DNA of 22,200 bases from Bacillota bacterium (lineage in GTDB: Bacteria; Bacillota; Bacilli; Alicyclobacillales; SLC66), in assembly GCA_021846145.1 (NCBI GenBank), contig JAJZCJ010000014.1:1-22200 (forward strand). The letters run 5' to 3'. Below the pieces are notes generated by a model. It saw only the letters and a program-made list of their open reading frames with translations, was not told the DNA's origin and searched no databases. Made by a program: the position numbers and the translations under genes. Numbering within the stretch: position 1 is the first letter of the stretch; every line of letters begins with the position of its first letter. Shown piece by piece: positions 15,653-22,200 of the stretch.

Positions 15653-16486
15653 CTACCAAGCACTTAATCCTCCGTCTACATAGAGATTTTGTCCGGTGAT
15701 ATATTGTGCGGCGTCCGAGGCTAAGAAAATAATTGCTCCGACTAGATCATCCGGTTGGGCCATCCGTTGCATGGGCACACGATCAGCATATTTTTTAACA
15801 AACGTATCGTTCTGCCCACTTTCAACGCCTCCTGGTGTCACGGCGTTCACGCGAATGTTGTATTTCGCCCAACGCGTAGCCAGGTGTCTGGTCAACCCGA
15901 TAATGGCAGCCTTTGAGGCAGAGTAAACCGCAGGTGTGTTAATCGTCGTCCCAAGGTAGTGAGAATCAGCGTATATTCGATCGTCGGGACCTAACAAGCC
16001 ATAAATGGAAGACATTTGGATGATGGAGCCGCCTGTACCTTGTTCGATGAGGCGATTCCCGACGGCCTGTACCACTAGAAAAGCCCCTTCAAGGTTTACC
16101 GCCATCACGTCTTTCCACTGTGAGAGATCATACTGTTCAAAGGGCGCAAAGAACGCGTGAATGTCACTTGATTTACTCGCTGCGCTATTCACAAGGATAT
16201 GAATTCCGCCAAGCTGTTCAGCAACCTGTTGCGTCATGTGTTGAACGGAATCTGGGTTCGACACATCACAGCGGATCCCGATTGCAGGATTCCCGTACAT
16301 GTCTGTGAGTTCATGCGCAAGGTGAACGCATTGTTCTTCGTCGAGATCGATAACGGCAACCGATGCACCAAACGCTGACAGTCCCATACAGAATTGTCGA
16401 CCCAGGATACCCAGGCCACCCGTCACAATCGCCACCTTACCGGATAAATTGAACAGTTCTCCGTAAGCGTCTGTCTTCATAGTCAA
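15653..16486 (-). CDS. Short-chain dehydrogenase/reductase, probable sugar-modification enzyme (PtmA-like)
   Basis: A 277-residue classical SDR. The cofactor motif TGGLGILG is at residues 22-29, DLD at 47-49 suggests NAD(H), and the catalytic set is S160 (MSSIYG), Y188 and K192 (YSASKAA). The C-terminal segment ends ITGQNLYVDGGLSAW, usual for the family. The TTG at 16486 overlaps the upstream stop and lies seven bases after AAGGA; an ATG two codons later is possible. It is last in a three-gene minus-strand operon after an oxidoreductase and a CMP-nonulosonate-synthetase-like gene. That order matches ptmF-ptmB-ptmA of Campylobacter flagellin glycosylation as I remember it. SDR identity is certain; the sugar role is inferred from neighbours. 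Confidence 0.9.
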   Translation of the reverse strand: MTMKTDAYGELFNLSGKVAIVTGGLGILGRQFCMGLSAFGASVAVIDLDEEQCVHLAHELTDMYGNPAIGIRCDVSNPDSVQHMTQQVAEQLGGIHILVNSAASKSSDIHAFFAPFEQYDLSQWKDVMAVNLEGAFLVVQAVGNRLIEQGTGGSIIQMSSIYGLLGPDDRIYADSHYLGTTINTPAVYSASKAAIIGLTRHLATRWAKYNIRVNAVTPGGVESGQNDTFVKKYADRVPMQRMAQPDDLVGAIIFLASDAAQYITGQNLYVDGGLSAW

Positions 16487-17196
16487 CGCACCATCCTTTT
16501 GCGCATCATAAATTCAATCATCTCAAAGTCTAATTCCGAATCAATATCGAGGGAGCGTTCAGGTGGCATGACGTACAGTACAGTATGCTCGTCTATCAAT
16601 GTGTTGCAGGAGAGCAACGCATTTCGGTTCCATACGTAGATGGAGGCGTTCAGGTCGTACGTTTTGGGAACGTCCTGCCGTCTCACGATGGGTGGCTGCA
16701 GTGGTCGAATCAGACGCACAGCCCCGTTATCCAAGGTTTCTACCATGTTAAAGTAAGGAGACTTGCGAGAAAGTGTACCAGTTAGCAGGTTGTGGGCATC
16801 AGAGCGTTCCAGTATCTGGATTGCAGTAACGATATCCTCTACATCTCGCAGTGGTGATGTTGCATCTAAATCAACAACCGTATTAAAGACGTCACCGACG
16901 TGATGTTCTGTTGCTCTGACACAGTGTTGAATGACCGGGAGCTTTGGCGCGTTGTCCGTCGCAAGGTGGGGAGGACGCTGTATCAGATGTTGTACACCGT
17001 ACGTTCTCGCGATATCAAGAATACGCGTGTCCTCACTGCTCACTGCGATGTCGTCGAATAGTTGTGAGACTTGAGCCTGTTCAATCGAGTAGGCAATTAA
17101 GGGTTTTCCGCACAAGTTGCGGATGTTCTTGTTCTTTACTCCCTTAGAACCGCCTCGTGCACAGATGGTGCATAGTCGCTTCACTTCTTCATCCAC
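16483..17196 (-). CDS. Acylneuraminate cytidylyltransferase family protein (CMP-nonulosonate synthetase-like, PtmB-like)
   Basis: A 237-residue nucleotidyltransferase that would activate a nonulosonic acid (legionaminic, pseudaminic or sialic type) as its CMP derivative. The nucleotide-binding motif ICARGGSKGVKNKN covers residues 11-24, and the C-terminal PERSLDIDSELDFE is the family signature for the metal site. VVDLDATSPLRDVEDI in the middle is also typical. Length is right for the family. ATG start with GAGGAAAGGTGG directly upstream. It overlaps the preceding oxidoreductase gene by 16 bases and the following SDR gene by 4 bases, so the three are translationally coupled. No neuB-like synthase is in the window; it could lie elsewhere. 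The specific sugar cannot be told. Confidence 0.9.
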   Translation of the reverse strand: MDEEVKRLCTICARGGSKGVKNKNIRNLCGKPLIAYSIEQAQVSQLFDDIAVSSEDTRILDIARTYGVQHLIQRPPHLATDNAPKLPVIQHCVRATEHHVGDVFNTVVDLDATSPLRDVEDIVTAIQILERSDAHNLLTGTLSRKSPYFNMVETLDNGAVRLIRPLQPPIVRRQDVPKTYDLNASIYVWNRNALLSCNTLIDEHTVLYVMPPERSLDIDSELDFEMIEFMMRKRMVR

Positions 17197-18092
17197 CTTT
17201 CCTCACGAGCAGACTGTTCCGCCATTGCAATGAGTTGCATCGTTTCACACGCTTCCTCTGCGGTACAGAGTTGTTCGTAATTATCTGCGATGACGGATTG
17301 GTGTTGCATTCGGTATGTCGTGTCTAGGTCACAAGGATAAGTATCGACGCGATCATCCGTTTGAAGCGTGTTGCAAATCAAATCTGCCAAATACGTATGT
17401 TCATTCGTGTTGATGAGCATTTCACGTCTTTTACATGTATCCAGATAGTTCACCTGTATGCTGACGAGTGGGCATCGGTCCGTCGAAATGAGTAAACCGA
17501 ATGTGTCGTCACTGTCAATCTCCAAAGAACTGTAATGCCCACCAATCGCCGCCACTCGTTGCCAAGATCCGAATAACCATTGAACGCTATCTAGTTCATG
17601 GCTGAGATCTCGCAACACCCCGCCTCCCTCGCTTCGTCTTGCCGAATAGGAAGTGCGATAGTCACCTGCACGCCAAGTCGAGAGATGTTGTCCAGTATAA
17701 ACTTGAACAGATATCACTTGTTCACTCTCAAGGACTTCGCGTAGCCGCATCAGGACAGGGTGAAACCGAAGGTTGTATCCGACGAAGAGGTTGTTCATGT
17801 AAGCCTGAGGGATTGTCTTGGGTTCGTCGAATAGCGGTTTTTCAATGAGCAATTTGCCTTCGTATCCCAGTGCTCGCAGTTCACAGAGGGTTTCACTGTG
17901 CAAAATGGTGCGGTTCGCGATAACCACGTAGTCAGGTTGTGTACTCTCCAGCGCTGAGTGCACGGTTTCGTACACAGAGAACGGCAAACAAACTTCTTGT
18001 TGACTGACGATGGATACCTGACACCCCATCTCCGTCAAAATCCGGCAATGACGTCTTCCAATTGATCCGTATCCGACAACAAGTGCATTCAT
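17181..18092 (-). CDS. Gfo/Idh/MocA-family oxidoreductase (PtmF-like)
   Basis: A 303-residue NAD(P)-dependent oxidoreductase. Residues 1-12 give the Rossmann motif VVGYGSIG, EKP at 84-86 is the family signature lysine region, and GGGVLRDLSHELD at 156-168 provides the conserved Asp/His pair (D162, H165) of the active site. Slightly short for the family but complete. ATG start with GGAGAGG seven bases upstream. It is first in the operon with the cytidylyltransferase and SDR genes, which argues for a role in making or interconverting an amino sugar precursor of a surface glycan. In Campylobacter a similar trio serves legionaminic acid synthesis for flagellin; that parallel is from memory. Substrate unknown. 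Confidence 0.88.
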   Translation of the reverse strand: MNALVVGYGSIGRRHCRILTEMGCQVSIVSQQEVCLPFSVYETVHSALESTQPDYVVIANRTILHSETLCELRALGYEGKLLIEKPLFDEPKTIPQAYMNNLFVGYNLRFHPVLMRLREVLESEQVISVQVYTGQHLSTWRAGDYRTSYSARRSEGGGVLRDLSHELDSVQWLFGSWQRVAAIGGHYSSLEIDSDDTFGLLISTDRCPLVSIQVNYLDTCKRREMLINTNEHTYLADLICNTLQTDDRVDTYPCDLDTTYRMQHQSVIADNYEQLCTAEEACETMQLIAMAEQSAREERWMKK

Positions 18093-18158
18093 TTGAACAC
18101 CTCTCCGTACTCACAATTGCCACGCATCTCTGTTGTCACCATTTCATTTAGACACTGA

Positions 18159-18186
18159 TGCCCTGGATACGAACGCGTCCAGGGCA
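18159..18186 (-). terminator. Perfect 9-bp hairpin after the repeat-protein gene
   Basis: TGCCCTGGA and TCCAGGGCA pair perfectly around a 10-base loop, 31 bases after the stop of the repeat-protein gene and upstream of the oxidoreductase. It lacks a clean U tract on either side, so it may be a weak terminator, an RNA-stabilising or processing hairpin, or a regulator site. Confidence 0.4.
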
Positions 18187-18216
18187 AGATGATTGGCAAG
18201 CAGTGAGTAGTTGAGG

Positions 18217-18975
18217 TTATACGTGCCCTTGCGCGTACGTCTGTAGCGTGCTCCCAGCAGCATTTGCTTTCTTGGACGAGATACGTGCGTACTTTGTAAA
18301 TTTTCCTGGTGTGAAAGTGAAAATTTTTCCCGTGGTTAGTGTTTGGATAGTTGAGCCGGGGTCATCATACCAGTTTGTTCCATCTGCGCTGAGTTGGATT
18401 TTAGCGTCGATACTTCCTCCAGCACCGGAATTTCGCACTGTAAATGCAAACGCCGAAAGTTGCAGTACATTTTGCGTGAAGCCTACAAAATAAGTTGCGG
18501 TTGACGAGACAACGTGCGAAGAAGTTGTACTCACTGTCGCCCGTCCGCCGAGGCGCACATACGGACCGGTTGACGCGGTCGACTGTACAAATGTGACTCT
18601 CAATAGGGAAGCAAGAGATTGGAAAACCCGAGCTCGTAAATTAGATTGAGCCGATTGAAAGACACCTGTTTGCAAAAGGGAGTGTAGAGACTGAAATACA
18701 CGTGCCCGCAAGTTGGACTGCGCGGTCTGGAACACGCCTGCCTGCAAGAGAGAATGTAAAGACTGAAACACACGCGCCCGCAAGTTGGACTGCACAGTCT
18801 GGAACACGCCTGCTTGCAGGAGGGTATGCTGAGATTGGAATACACGCGTCCGCAAGTTGGACTGCGCAGTCTGGAACACACCAGCTTGCAAGTTCGATTG
18901 CGCGGTTTGGAAGATTTGACTTCTTAAAGTGGAAGCAACTTCCGAAAACACCTTAGTGGACAATGCGGTCATCAC
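18217..18975 (-). CDS. Surface-type protein with ten 12-residue repeats and a beta-rich C-terminal domain (DUF6385-like)
   Basis: A 252-residue protein without signal peptide, membrane segment or known enzyme motif. Residues 9-128 are ten contiguous 12-residue units alternating between VFQTAQSNLRAR and VFQSLHSLLQAG (a 24-residue higher-order period). Spacing of V-F and L suggests stacked amphipathic elements. From residue 129 the protein becomes Ser/Thr-rich and forms a strand-rich domain (FAFTVRNSGAGGSIDAKIQL, SADGTNWYDD, KFTKYARIS). It looks like the domain called DUF6385, though I name that from memory. The neighbour at 19191 shares that domain. GTG 18975 or ATG 18972 is too close to AAAGG; TTG at 18963 after GGTGAT is a real alternative start. 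Location beside glycan genes suggests a glycosylated surface or appendage protein; this is inference. Confidence 0.75.
   Translation of the reverse strand: MMTALSTKVFSEVASTLRSQIFQTAQSNLQAGVFQTAQSNLRTRVFQSQHTLLQAGVFQTVQSNLRARVFQSLHSLLQAGVFQTAQSNLRARVFQSLHSLLQTGVFQSAQSNLRARVFQSLASLLRVTFVQSTASTGPYVRLGGRATVSTTSSHVVSSTATYFVGFTQNVLQLSAFAFTVRNSGAGGSIDAKIQLSADGTNWYDDPGSTIQTLTTGKIFTFTPGKFTKYARISSKKANAAGSTLQTYAQGHV
18592..18951. repeat. Ten in-frame 36-base tandem repeats (72-base paired period)
   Basis: The DNA encoding residues 9-128 of the repeat protein. Units are 36 bases, and two alternating types give a 72-base period with many third-position differences between copies. The outer units are the most diverged and the inner ones the most alike, as expected when an array grows by unequal crossover in its middle. 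Copy number could vary between strains. Confidence 0.9.
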
Positions 18976-19190
18976 CTTTCATGTTAGAACAAAAGCGAAT
19001 AGAAACGAACTTGGCTAACGCACACCTCCTTTGCTTCTGTTCATCGAGAACGTTCACTATGCATATCATATGGAGTTTTTTCATATTCACGAAGGCTAAT
19101 GGTATAGGCTGGGGTGTCTTTTGCGCGGAAATTTTGATTTAGACACTATGTAAGCACAAGTTTCTGTGGGCATAGTTGCTTCGCAGTTAC

Positions 19191-19718
19191 TTAACGTATA
19201 ATTTGGGTCTGGAACACGATAAGAAGCTTGGTTTTTTTGTTAGGAACCGACGTGCGATACAACAGACGAATATATTTAGAAAAACGAAGAGGCGTCACGA
19301 TGGTGGTTTGACCAACTGGAACGGTGAGAACGCCTTCTAGGTCATCGGCAAGACTTTCGTGGTCGGTTCCGACTTGTACAAAAACTTCTGCATCTACATC
19401 GCCAATATTTCGGACCAGATACACGTATTGAACCGCATGACTGATGTTTTCTAGCGGAAGTGGGACAAACTTGTCTGTCGCCACGACAGTCTGTCGTTTC
19501 TCCCGAAAACTCATATCGCTATCATGTGAGTGGCCTTTTGGCTGCGTGATTAACCGTCCTATTCTGTCGACTCTGATAGGAATGACCTTGCGGTGGTATT
19601 GCCCATAGATTTGCGTACGGTGCATTTTGTAGACGTGCTTCCTCCTCCGTTTTGTGCAAACGTCGTAAACGTTTACAACCATCGTTGGACCACATGTTTT
19701 ATTACGGTGAAATGTCAT
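19191..19718 (-). CDS. Unrecognised protein sharing the beta-rich C-terminal domain of its neighbour
   Basis: A 175-residue protein of unknown function. The first 75 residues are basic and rich in His, Arg and Tyr, with no signal peptide. Residues of about 80-175 read VPLPLENISHAVQYVYLVRN, then AEVFVQVGTD, VGQTTIVTP and RFSKYIRLLYRT. The same order of elements occurs in the C-terminal domain of the repeat protein (AFTVRN, AKIQLSADG, GKIFTFTP, KFTKYARIS), so the two are probably related (DUF6385-like). The open frame reaches ATG 19736, which has no ribosome binding site. ATG 19718 is preceded by GGAAGG ten bases away and is preferred. An IS607 element ends just upstream, so its original promoter may be displaced. 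Confidence 0.62.
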   Translation of the reverse strand: MTFHRNKTCGPTMVVNVYDVCTKRRRKHVYKMHRTQIYGQYHRKVIPIRVDRIGRLITQPKGHSHDSDMSFREKRQTVVATDKFVPLPLENISHAVQYVYLVRNIGDVDAEVFVQVGTDHESLADDLEGVLTVPVGQTTIVTPLRFSKYIRLLYRTSVPNKKTKLLIVFQTQIIR

Positions 19719-19759
19719 TTTGTGATGACCTTCCATACTGTATCGGCCGTTGCAAGAGA

Positions 19760-19893
19760 CTTATAAAACCTTAGTAGTTTCCGCTCTTTTCCCAATTCAT
19801 CGCACCCGATTTCGCCTTAGCTACTTTCGTTTGTGTGGCGCTCCAAGGGCTTAAATTCCCGACCAACGAATCGGTACATATGCACGTTGTCGT
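19760..19893 (-). ncRNA. Probable TnpB omega-RNA (right-end guide RNA scaffold)
   Basis: TnpB nucleases use an RNA copied from the 3' end of tnpB through the right end of the element. After the tnpB stop the minus strand has no open frame but folds: TTCGTT (19870-19865) can pair with AACGAA (19831-19826), enclosing a GGGAATTTAAGCCC hairpin (19860-19846). A GGGAATTTA..CCC element is, from memory, common in such scaffolds. The RNA probably begins inside tnpB and its guide is the flanking chromosomal sequence past the element end. Exact limits are unknown. Confidence 0.5.
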
Positions 19894-21027
19894 TTAGGCT
19901 GACACTTCGCGCATTCCGTATTGCATGAGATTAACTGCCGCGTTTAGGTCTCTATCCATCACGTTTCCACATTCAGTACAGCGGTACACTCTGTCGGACA
20001 GTTTCAAATCTTGTTTCTTATGTCCGCAATCCGAACAGCGTTTCGATGATGGATAGAACCTGTCTGCTGCGATTAATTTCACCCCGTACCAATTGCATTT
20101 GTACTCAAGCTGTCGTCGGACTTCTGCGAGGCGATTGTCTTGAATCGCTTTGGCCAGCCGATGATTTTTGAGCATCCCGCTCACATTCAAGTCTTCAATG
20201 ACAATGAATTCTGGCTTGGTTTTCACCAGTTTCGCCGTCATCTGATGAATGTGATTGATGTGTTGGTCGCGAATTTTCTTGTTCGCAGAGCGAATCTGTT
20301 TTTCAAGGCGCAATAAGCCGCGAGACTTCTTCCAACGGATTTCCACCTCCTTGGCGTAGTGACGGCTCGCTCGCCGTTGAAGTCGCTTTTTGCGCTTCTC
20401 TATTTTTTTCATCTTGCGTGTCTTGTTTATGTTCTTGAATACTTGACCGTCTGATACAACAGCCAACTCTTTGATGCCTAAATCAATTCCGATAGGCTCA
20501 GATGGTTCAGCGGTGTTTGCACACTGGGCGTCTGCCGCGACACTGATGTACCATCGCCCGTTATCGCAAGTGATGCGCGGGTTTTGATACACCACGCCGA
20601 TTGGTATGCGACCGTGTTCTTTAAGTTTCACACGCCCAATCTTTTCTAGTTGCACATGCGTTTCCGAAACTTTGAGTTTGACTGGATCATGATAGAAACT
20701 CGGCTTTGACTTGCGTTTTGACTTGAATGTCGGGAACTCTGCATGTCCTTTGAAAAAGTTCTTTAAGGCGATGGAACAATCTTTAATGGCTTGCTTCGTG
20801 ATGTTGTTGCTGTACCGATAAAGCCATGCCAATTCTGGCATTTTCTTGAGTTGCGTCAGTTGCTTGCGTAATTCTCCATCGAACAGGAACTTGCCAGTCT
20901 CTGCGTAGTGTGCCTTCTCTTTTGCAAGCGCCCAGTTGTAAGCCCATCGTGCCGTTCCTGTGGACTGTTGCAAACGCGAACGCTGTTTATTGTTCGGCGC
21001 GAGTTCGACTTTGAAGGTTTTAATCAT
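19894..21027 (-). CDS. tnpB: RNA-guided endonuclease TnpB of an IS607-family element
   Basis: A 377-residue TnpB, the ancestor-type of Cas12 nucleases. RuvC residues are all present: D182 in GIDLGIKELAV, E278 in VIEDLNVSGM, and D358/D360 in DRDLNAAVNL. A zinc ribbon with C331, C334 (CSDCG) and C350, C353 (CTECG) sits between RuvC-II and RuvC-III. The N-terminal part (residues 1-175) is the helix-turn-helix and wedge-like region with the usual YNWALA and RYSNNITKQAIKD patterns. ATG start at 21027 overlaps the tnpA stop by 8 bases. TnpB cuts sites matching the omega-RNA guide beside a short motif and thereby promotes retention of the element. It appears intact and probably functional. Confidence 0.95.
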   Translation of the reverse strand: MIKTFKVELAPNNKQRSRLQQSTGTARWAYNWALAKEKAHYAETGKFLFDGELRKQLTQLKKMPELAWLYRYSNNITKQAIKDCSIALKNFFKGHAEFPTFKSKRKSKPSFYHDPVKLKVSETHVQLEKIGRVKLKEHGRIPIGVVYQNPRITCDNGRWYISVAADAQCANTAEPSEPIGIDLGIKELAVVSDGQVFKNINKTRKMKKIEKRKKRLQRRASRHYAKEVEIRWKKSRGLLRLEKQIRSANKKIRDQHINHIHQMTAKLVKTKPEFIVIEDLNVSGMLKNHRLAKAIQDNRLAEVRRQLEYKCNWYGVKLIAADRFYPSSKRCSDCGHKKQDLKLSDRVYRCTECGNVMDRDLNAAVNLMQYGMREVSA

Positions 21028-21622
21028 CAGAAGCCAACTCCTTAATCATTTTTCGCGCCTTATTCGCTCTCTTTCCTTGTAGCCTACACGAAAAAACAGT
21101 AATGATTTGGATTAAATCTTCGACCAGTTCCTGTTCTTCTATTTTTTCGGTGTTGTCTATGACTTCTATTTCAGTTCCGTGCAATTTCGATACATATTCC
21201 AACAACTCAATCCCAAAACGGAGTAAACGATCTTTGTAAAGCACCACCACCTTGGAAACTTCGTTACGCTCAATACGACGAATTAAATCCTGTAATCCCT
21301 TCTTTGCATAATTGATGCCGCTTCCGATGTCCGAAACAATCTCAAAGGGATTCCCCTGAGCCGTGAGATAGGTCTTTACGTTTTCGATCTGACGTTCCAA
21401 GTCATCCTTTTGCTTTGCACTGGATACTCGGCAATATCCAATGACTATTCGCGGCGTCTGACGAATGCCGAGCACTTGATGCAATTGCTCGTCAGAATAG
21501 TAGCGGTAGCCATTCATCCCTTTGTGGTGTGGGATTAAAACACCTCGTTTTTCCCAATTTCGTAATGTCTGAGGCGTTTTGTGAGCCATCTGTGCGAATT
21601 CGTGTATCGTGTAGTATTTCAT
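21020..21622 (-). CDS. tnpA: IS607-family serine recombinase TnpA
   Basis: A 200-residue transposase. Residues 1-50 are a MerR-like helix-turn-helix (YYTIHEFAQMAHKTPQTLRN followed by WEKRGVL) that binds element ends. From residue 57 the small serine-recombinase domain begins, IVIGYCRVSSAKQKDDLERQ, with the catalytic serine at S67. VVVLYKDRLLRFG supplies conserved arginines. This domain order, DNA-binding first, is diagnostic of IS607. The frame is open seven codons further to 21643, but AGGTGG seven bases before ATG 21622 and the family N-terminus MKYYTI mark the start. It overlaps tnpB by 8 bases. Confidence 0.93.
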   Translation of the reverse strand: MKYYTIHEFAQMAHKTPQTLRNWEKRGVLIPHHKGMNGYRYYSDEQLHQVLGIRQTPRIVIGYCRVSSAKQKDDLERQIENVKTYLTAQGNPFEIVSDIGSGINYAKKGLQDLIRRIERNEVSKVVVLYKDRLLRFGIELLEYVSKLHGTEIEVIDNTEKIEEQELVEDLIQIITVFSCRLQGKRANKARKMIKELASDD

Positions 21623-21632
21623 TATTTCACCA

Positions 21633-21670
21633 CCTGATAACATTATAATTTTTTATCAGGTTGTTGTAAA
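21633..21670 (-). promoter_or_regulatory. tnpA promoter with -10 box inside an inverted repeat
   Basis: The minus strand has TTTACA (21670-21665), a 17-base spacer and a perfect TATAAT (21647-21642). The inverted repeat CCTGATAA...TTATCAGG (21633-21640 and 21653-21660) brackets the -10. A dimer bound there would block RNA polymerase, so autorepression by the MerR-like head of TnpA is a sensible guess. Transcription would begin about 12 bases before ATG 21622. Confidence 0.6.
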
Positions 21671-21729
21671 TAATTATAGCTTATTGATGTCTGTTAGTTG
21701 CCTCCTAATCACGATCTTCAGTATCGTAT

Positions 21730-21848
21730 GATTGACTATCACAATATGTATAGGCCACCGCCATCTCGAACCCATCTTTTGTAAATTCGGACATCTGCCC
21801 ATTCATAAGGTTGAGGCACAGTATATATTGCTAATGGATTGACTATCA
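21730..21848 (+). repeat. 12-base direct repeat upstream of a small gene
   Basis: GATTGACTATCA occurs at 21730-21741 and again at 21837-21848, the second copy ending 13 bases before the GTG start at 21862. Its role is unknown: twin regulator sites or a duplication mark are both possible. The stretch between the copies shows no gene I can support. Confidence 0.6.
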
Positions 21849-21861
21849 GGGGGGAGATACA

Positions 21862-22131
21862 GTGGAACGGTCTGAAGACGAGGTGCAGGACGTCGTATCC
21901 CATTTACAGTCATCTGTGGAAAATTGGTACGCGTGGCTTATATCGAAACCGACCACGTTGTTTAGTGTGGAGGACGTCCAGACACTACAACGACCCGTCG
22001 TCTATTTTCATAAAGCGAACGAATGGATTAGCCGCACCACAATGTTAAACGCGGAATGGTTCTTTAGAGAAGGCTCTGAAATTGTCATGAATCGCTGGAG
22101 AAAGGAGGAATACGACTCCTATGACTCGTGA
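21862..22131 (+). CDS. Hypothetical protein, 89 residues
   Basis: An acidic, tryptophan-rich small protein (MERSEDEVQDVVSHLQSSVE at the start, NRWRKEEYDSYDS at the end) that I do not recognise. It has no signal peptide, membrane segment or cysteine motif. Predicted mostly helical by eye. The GTG start at 21862 is preceded by GGGGGAG at about five bases, a good ribosome binding site, and the next gene overlaps its end, which supports real translation. It is transcribed away from the IS607 element and lies with the next gene in a likely operon that runs out of the window. Confidence 0.65.
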   Translation: MERSEDEVQDVVSHLQSSVENWYAWLISKPTTLFSVEDVQTLQRPVVYFHKANEWISRTTMLNAEWFFREGSEIVMNRWRKEEYDSYDS

Positions 22132-22200
22132 TGAAAATGAGTTTATTTCCCACATTGAAAAGGGATGTGAGTCTTGGCGACGGGGCGACGATTACGAAGG
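22121..22200 (+). CDS. Start of a small unrecognised protein (cut by window edge)
   Basis: ATG at 22121 opens a frame to the window edge (MTRDENEFISHIEKGCESWR...). AAAGGAGG at 22101-22108 lies 12 bases upstream. It overlaps the end of the 89-residue gene by 11 bases, consistent with coupling. An ATG at 22131 in another frame also stays open but is farther from the ribosome binding site. Too little is visible to name it. Confidence 0.55.
   Translation, partial: MTRDENEFISHIEKGCESWRRGDDYE

Larger units (their letters stand above)
19745..21690 (-). mobile_element. IS607-family insertion element (TnpA serine recombinase + TnpB)
   Basis: Two overlapping minus-strand genes, a MerR-headed serine recombinase and TnpB, define an IS607-type element. 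Elements of this family have no terminal inverted repeats and make no long target duplication, so the ends cannot be read from sequence alone; the limits given are approximate. The left end is upstream of the tnpA promoter near 21670 and the right end is beyond the omega-RNA segment, before the gene starting at 19718-19736. All key catalytic residues of both proteins are present, so it may be active. Confidence 0.8.

Noticed and set aside
18592..18951. CRISPR-like array
   Set aside because: The repeats are contiguous, in frame and have no unique spacers. They encode a protein repeat.
18980..19139. Plus-strand frame of about 53 codons between the two DUF-like genes
   Set aside because: It has no ribosome binding site, low-complexity unprotein-like content and runs against the surrounding genes.

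Overview
The window looks like a chromosomal segment of a Gram-positive bacterium (Firmicutes, class Bacilli), possibly a relative of the acidophilic Alicyclobacillaceae. This rests on the family resemblance of the proteins, strong AAGGAGG-type ribosome binding sites, frequent TTG and GTG starts and sigma-A-like promoters. The exact taxon is my guess and cannot be fixed from the sequence alone.

Positions 1-1233 (minus strand) hold the end of an ABC importer operon: an exported solute-binding protein followed by the start of its permease, overlapping by 20 bases. Divergent from it, 1441-5044 (plus) is a compact three-gene sulfate assimilation operon. ATP sulfurylase makes APS, an iron-sulfur CysH-type reductase makes sulfite, and a siroheme/4Fe-4S sulfite reductase makes sulfide. 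No APS kinase is present, which fits direct reduction of APS. Positions 5185-6715 (minus) carry selD and a DsrE-family sulfur-relay protein, divergent from a LysR-type regulator (6831-7742). The selD gene is best read through an in-frame TGA at codon 18, exactly at the catalytic Cys/Sec position, so it appears to encode a selenocysteine-containing selenophosphate synthetase.

Positions 7794-9452 hold prfC (release factor 3). It has a good promoter and ribosome binding site but no ATG, GTG or TTG upstream of its P-loop, so an ATC start is proposed. A minus-strand block follows in coordinate order: a toxin-antitoxin locus with a broken RelE/ParE-like toxin (9468-10117), topB, a glycerate kinase and a 2-hydroxyacid dehydrogenase. 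The last three are transcribed dehydrogenase > kinase > topB and probably form one operon. Hydroxypyruvate or glyoxylate-derived carbon would pass through D-glycerate to 2-phosphoglycerate. A soluble chemoreceptor-like gene stands alone on the plus strand (14774-15598).

The right third is accessory. A minus-strand trio (Gfo/Idh-type oxidoreductase, CMP-nonulosonate-synthetase-like protein, SDR) resembles the ptmF-ptmB-ptmA part of legionaminic-type flagellin glycosylation loci. Upstream of it lie two proteins sharing a similar beta-rich C-terminal domain, one of which carries ten 12-residue repeats. An IS607-family element (serine recombinase TnpA plus TnpB nuclease with all catalytic residues, and a likely omega-RNA) sits just upstream of the second of these. 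The window ends in two small unrecognised plus-strand genes, the last cut by the edge.
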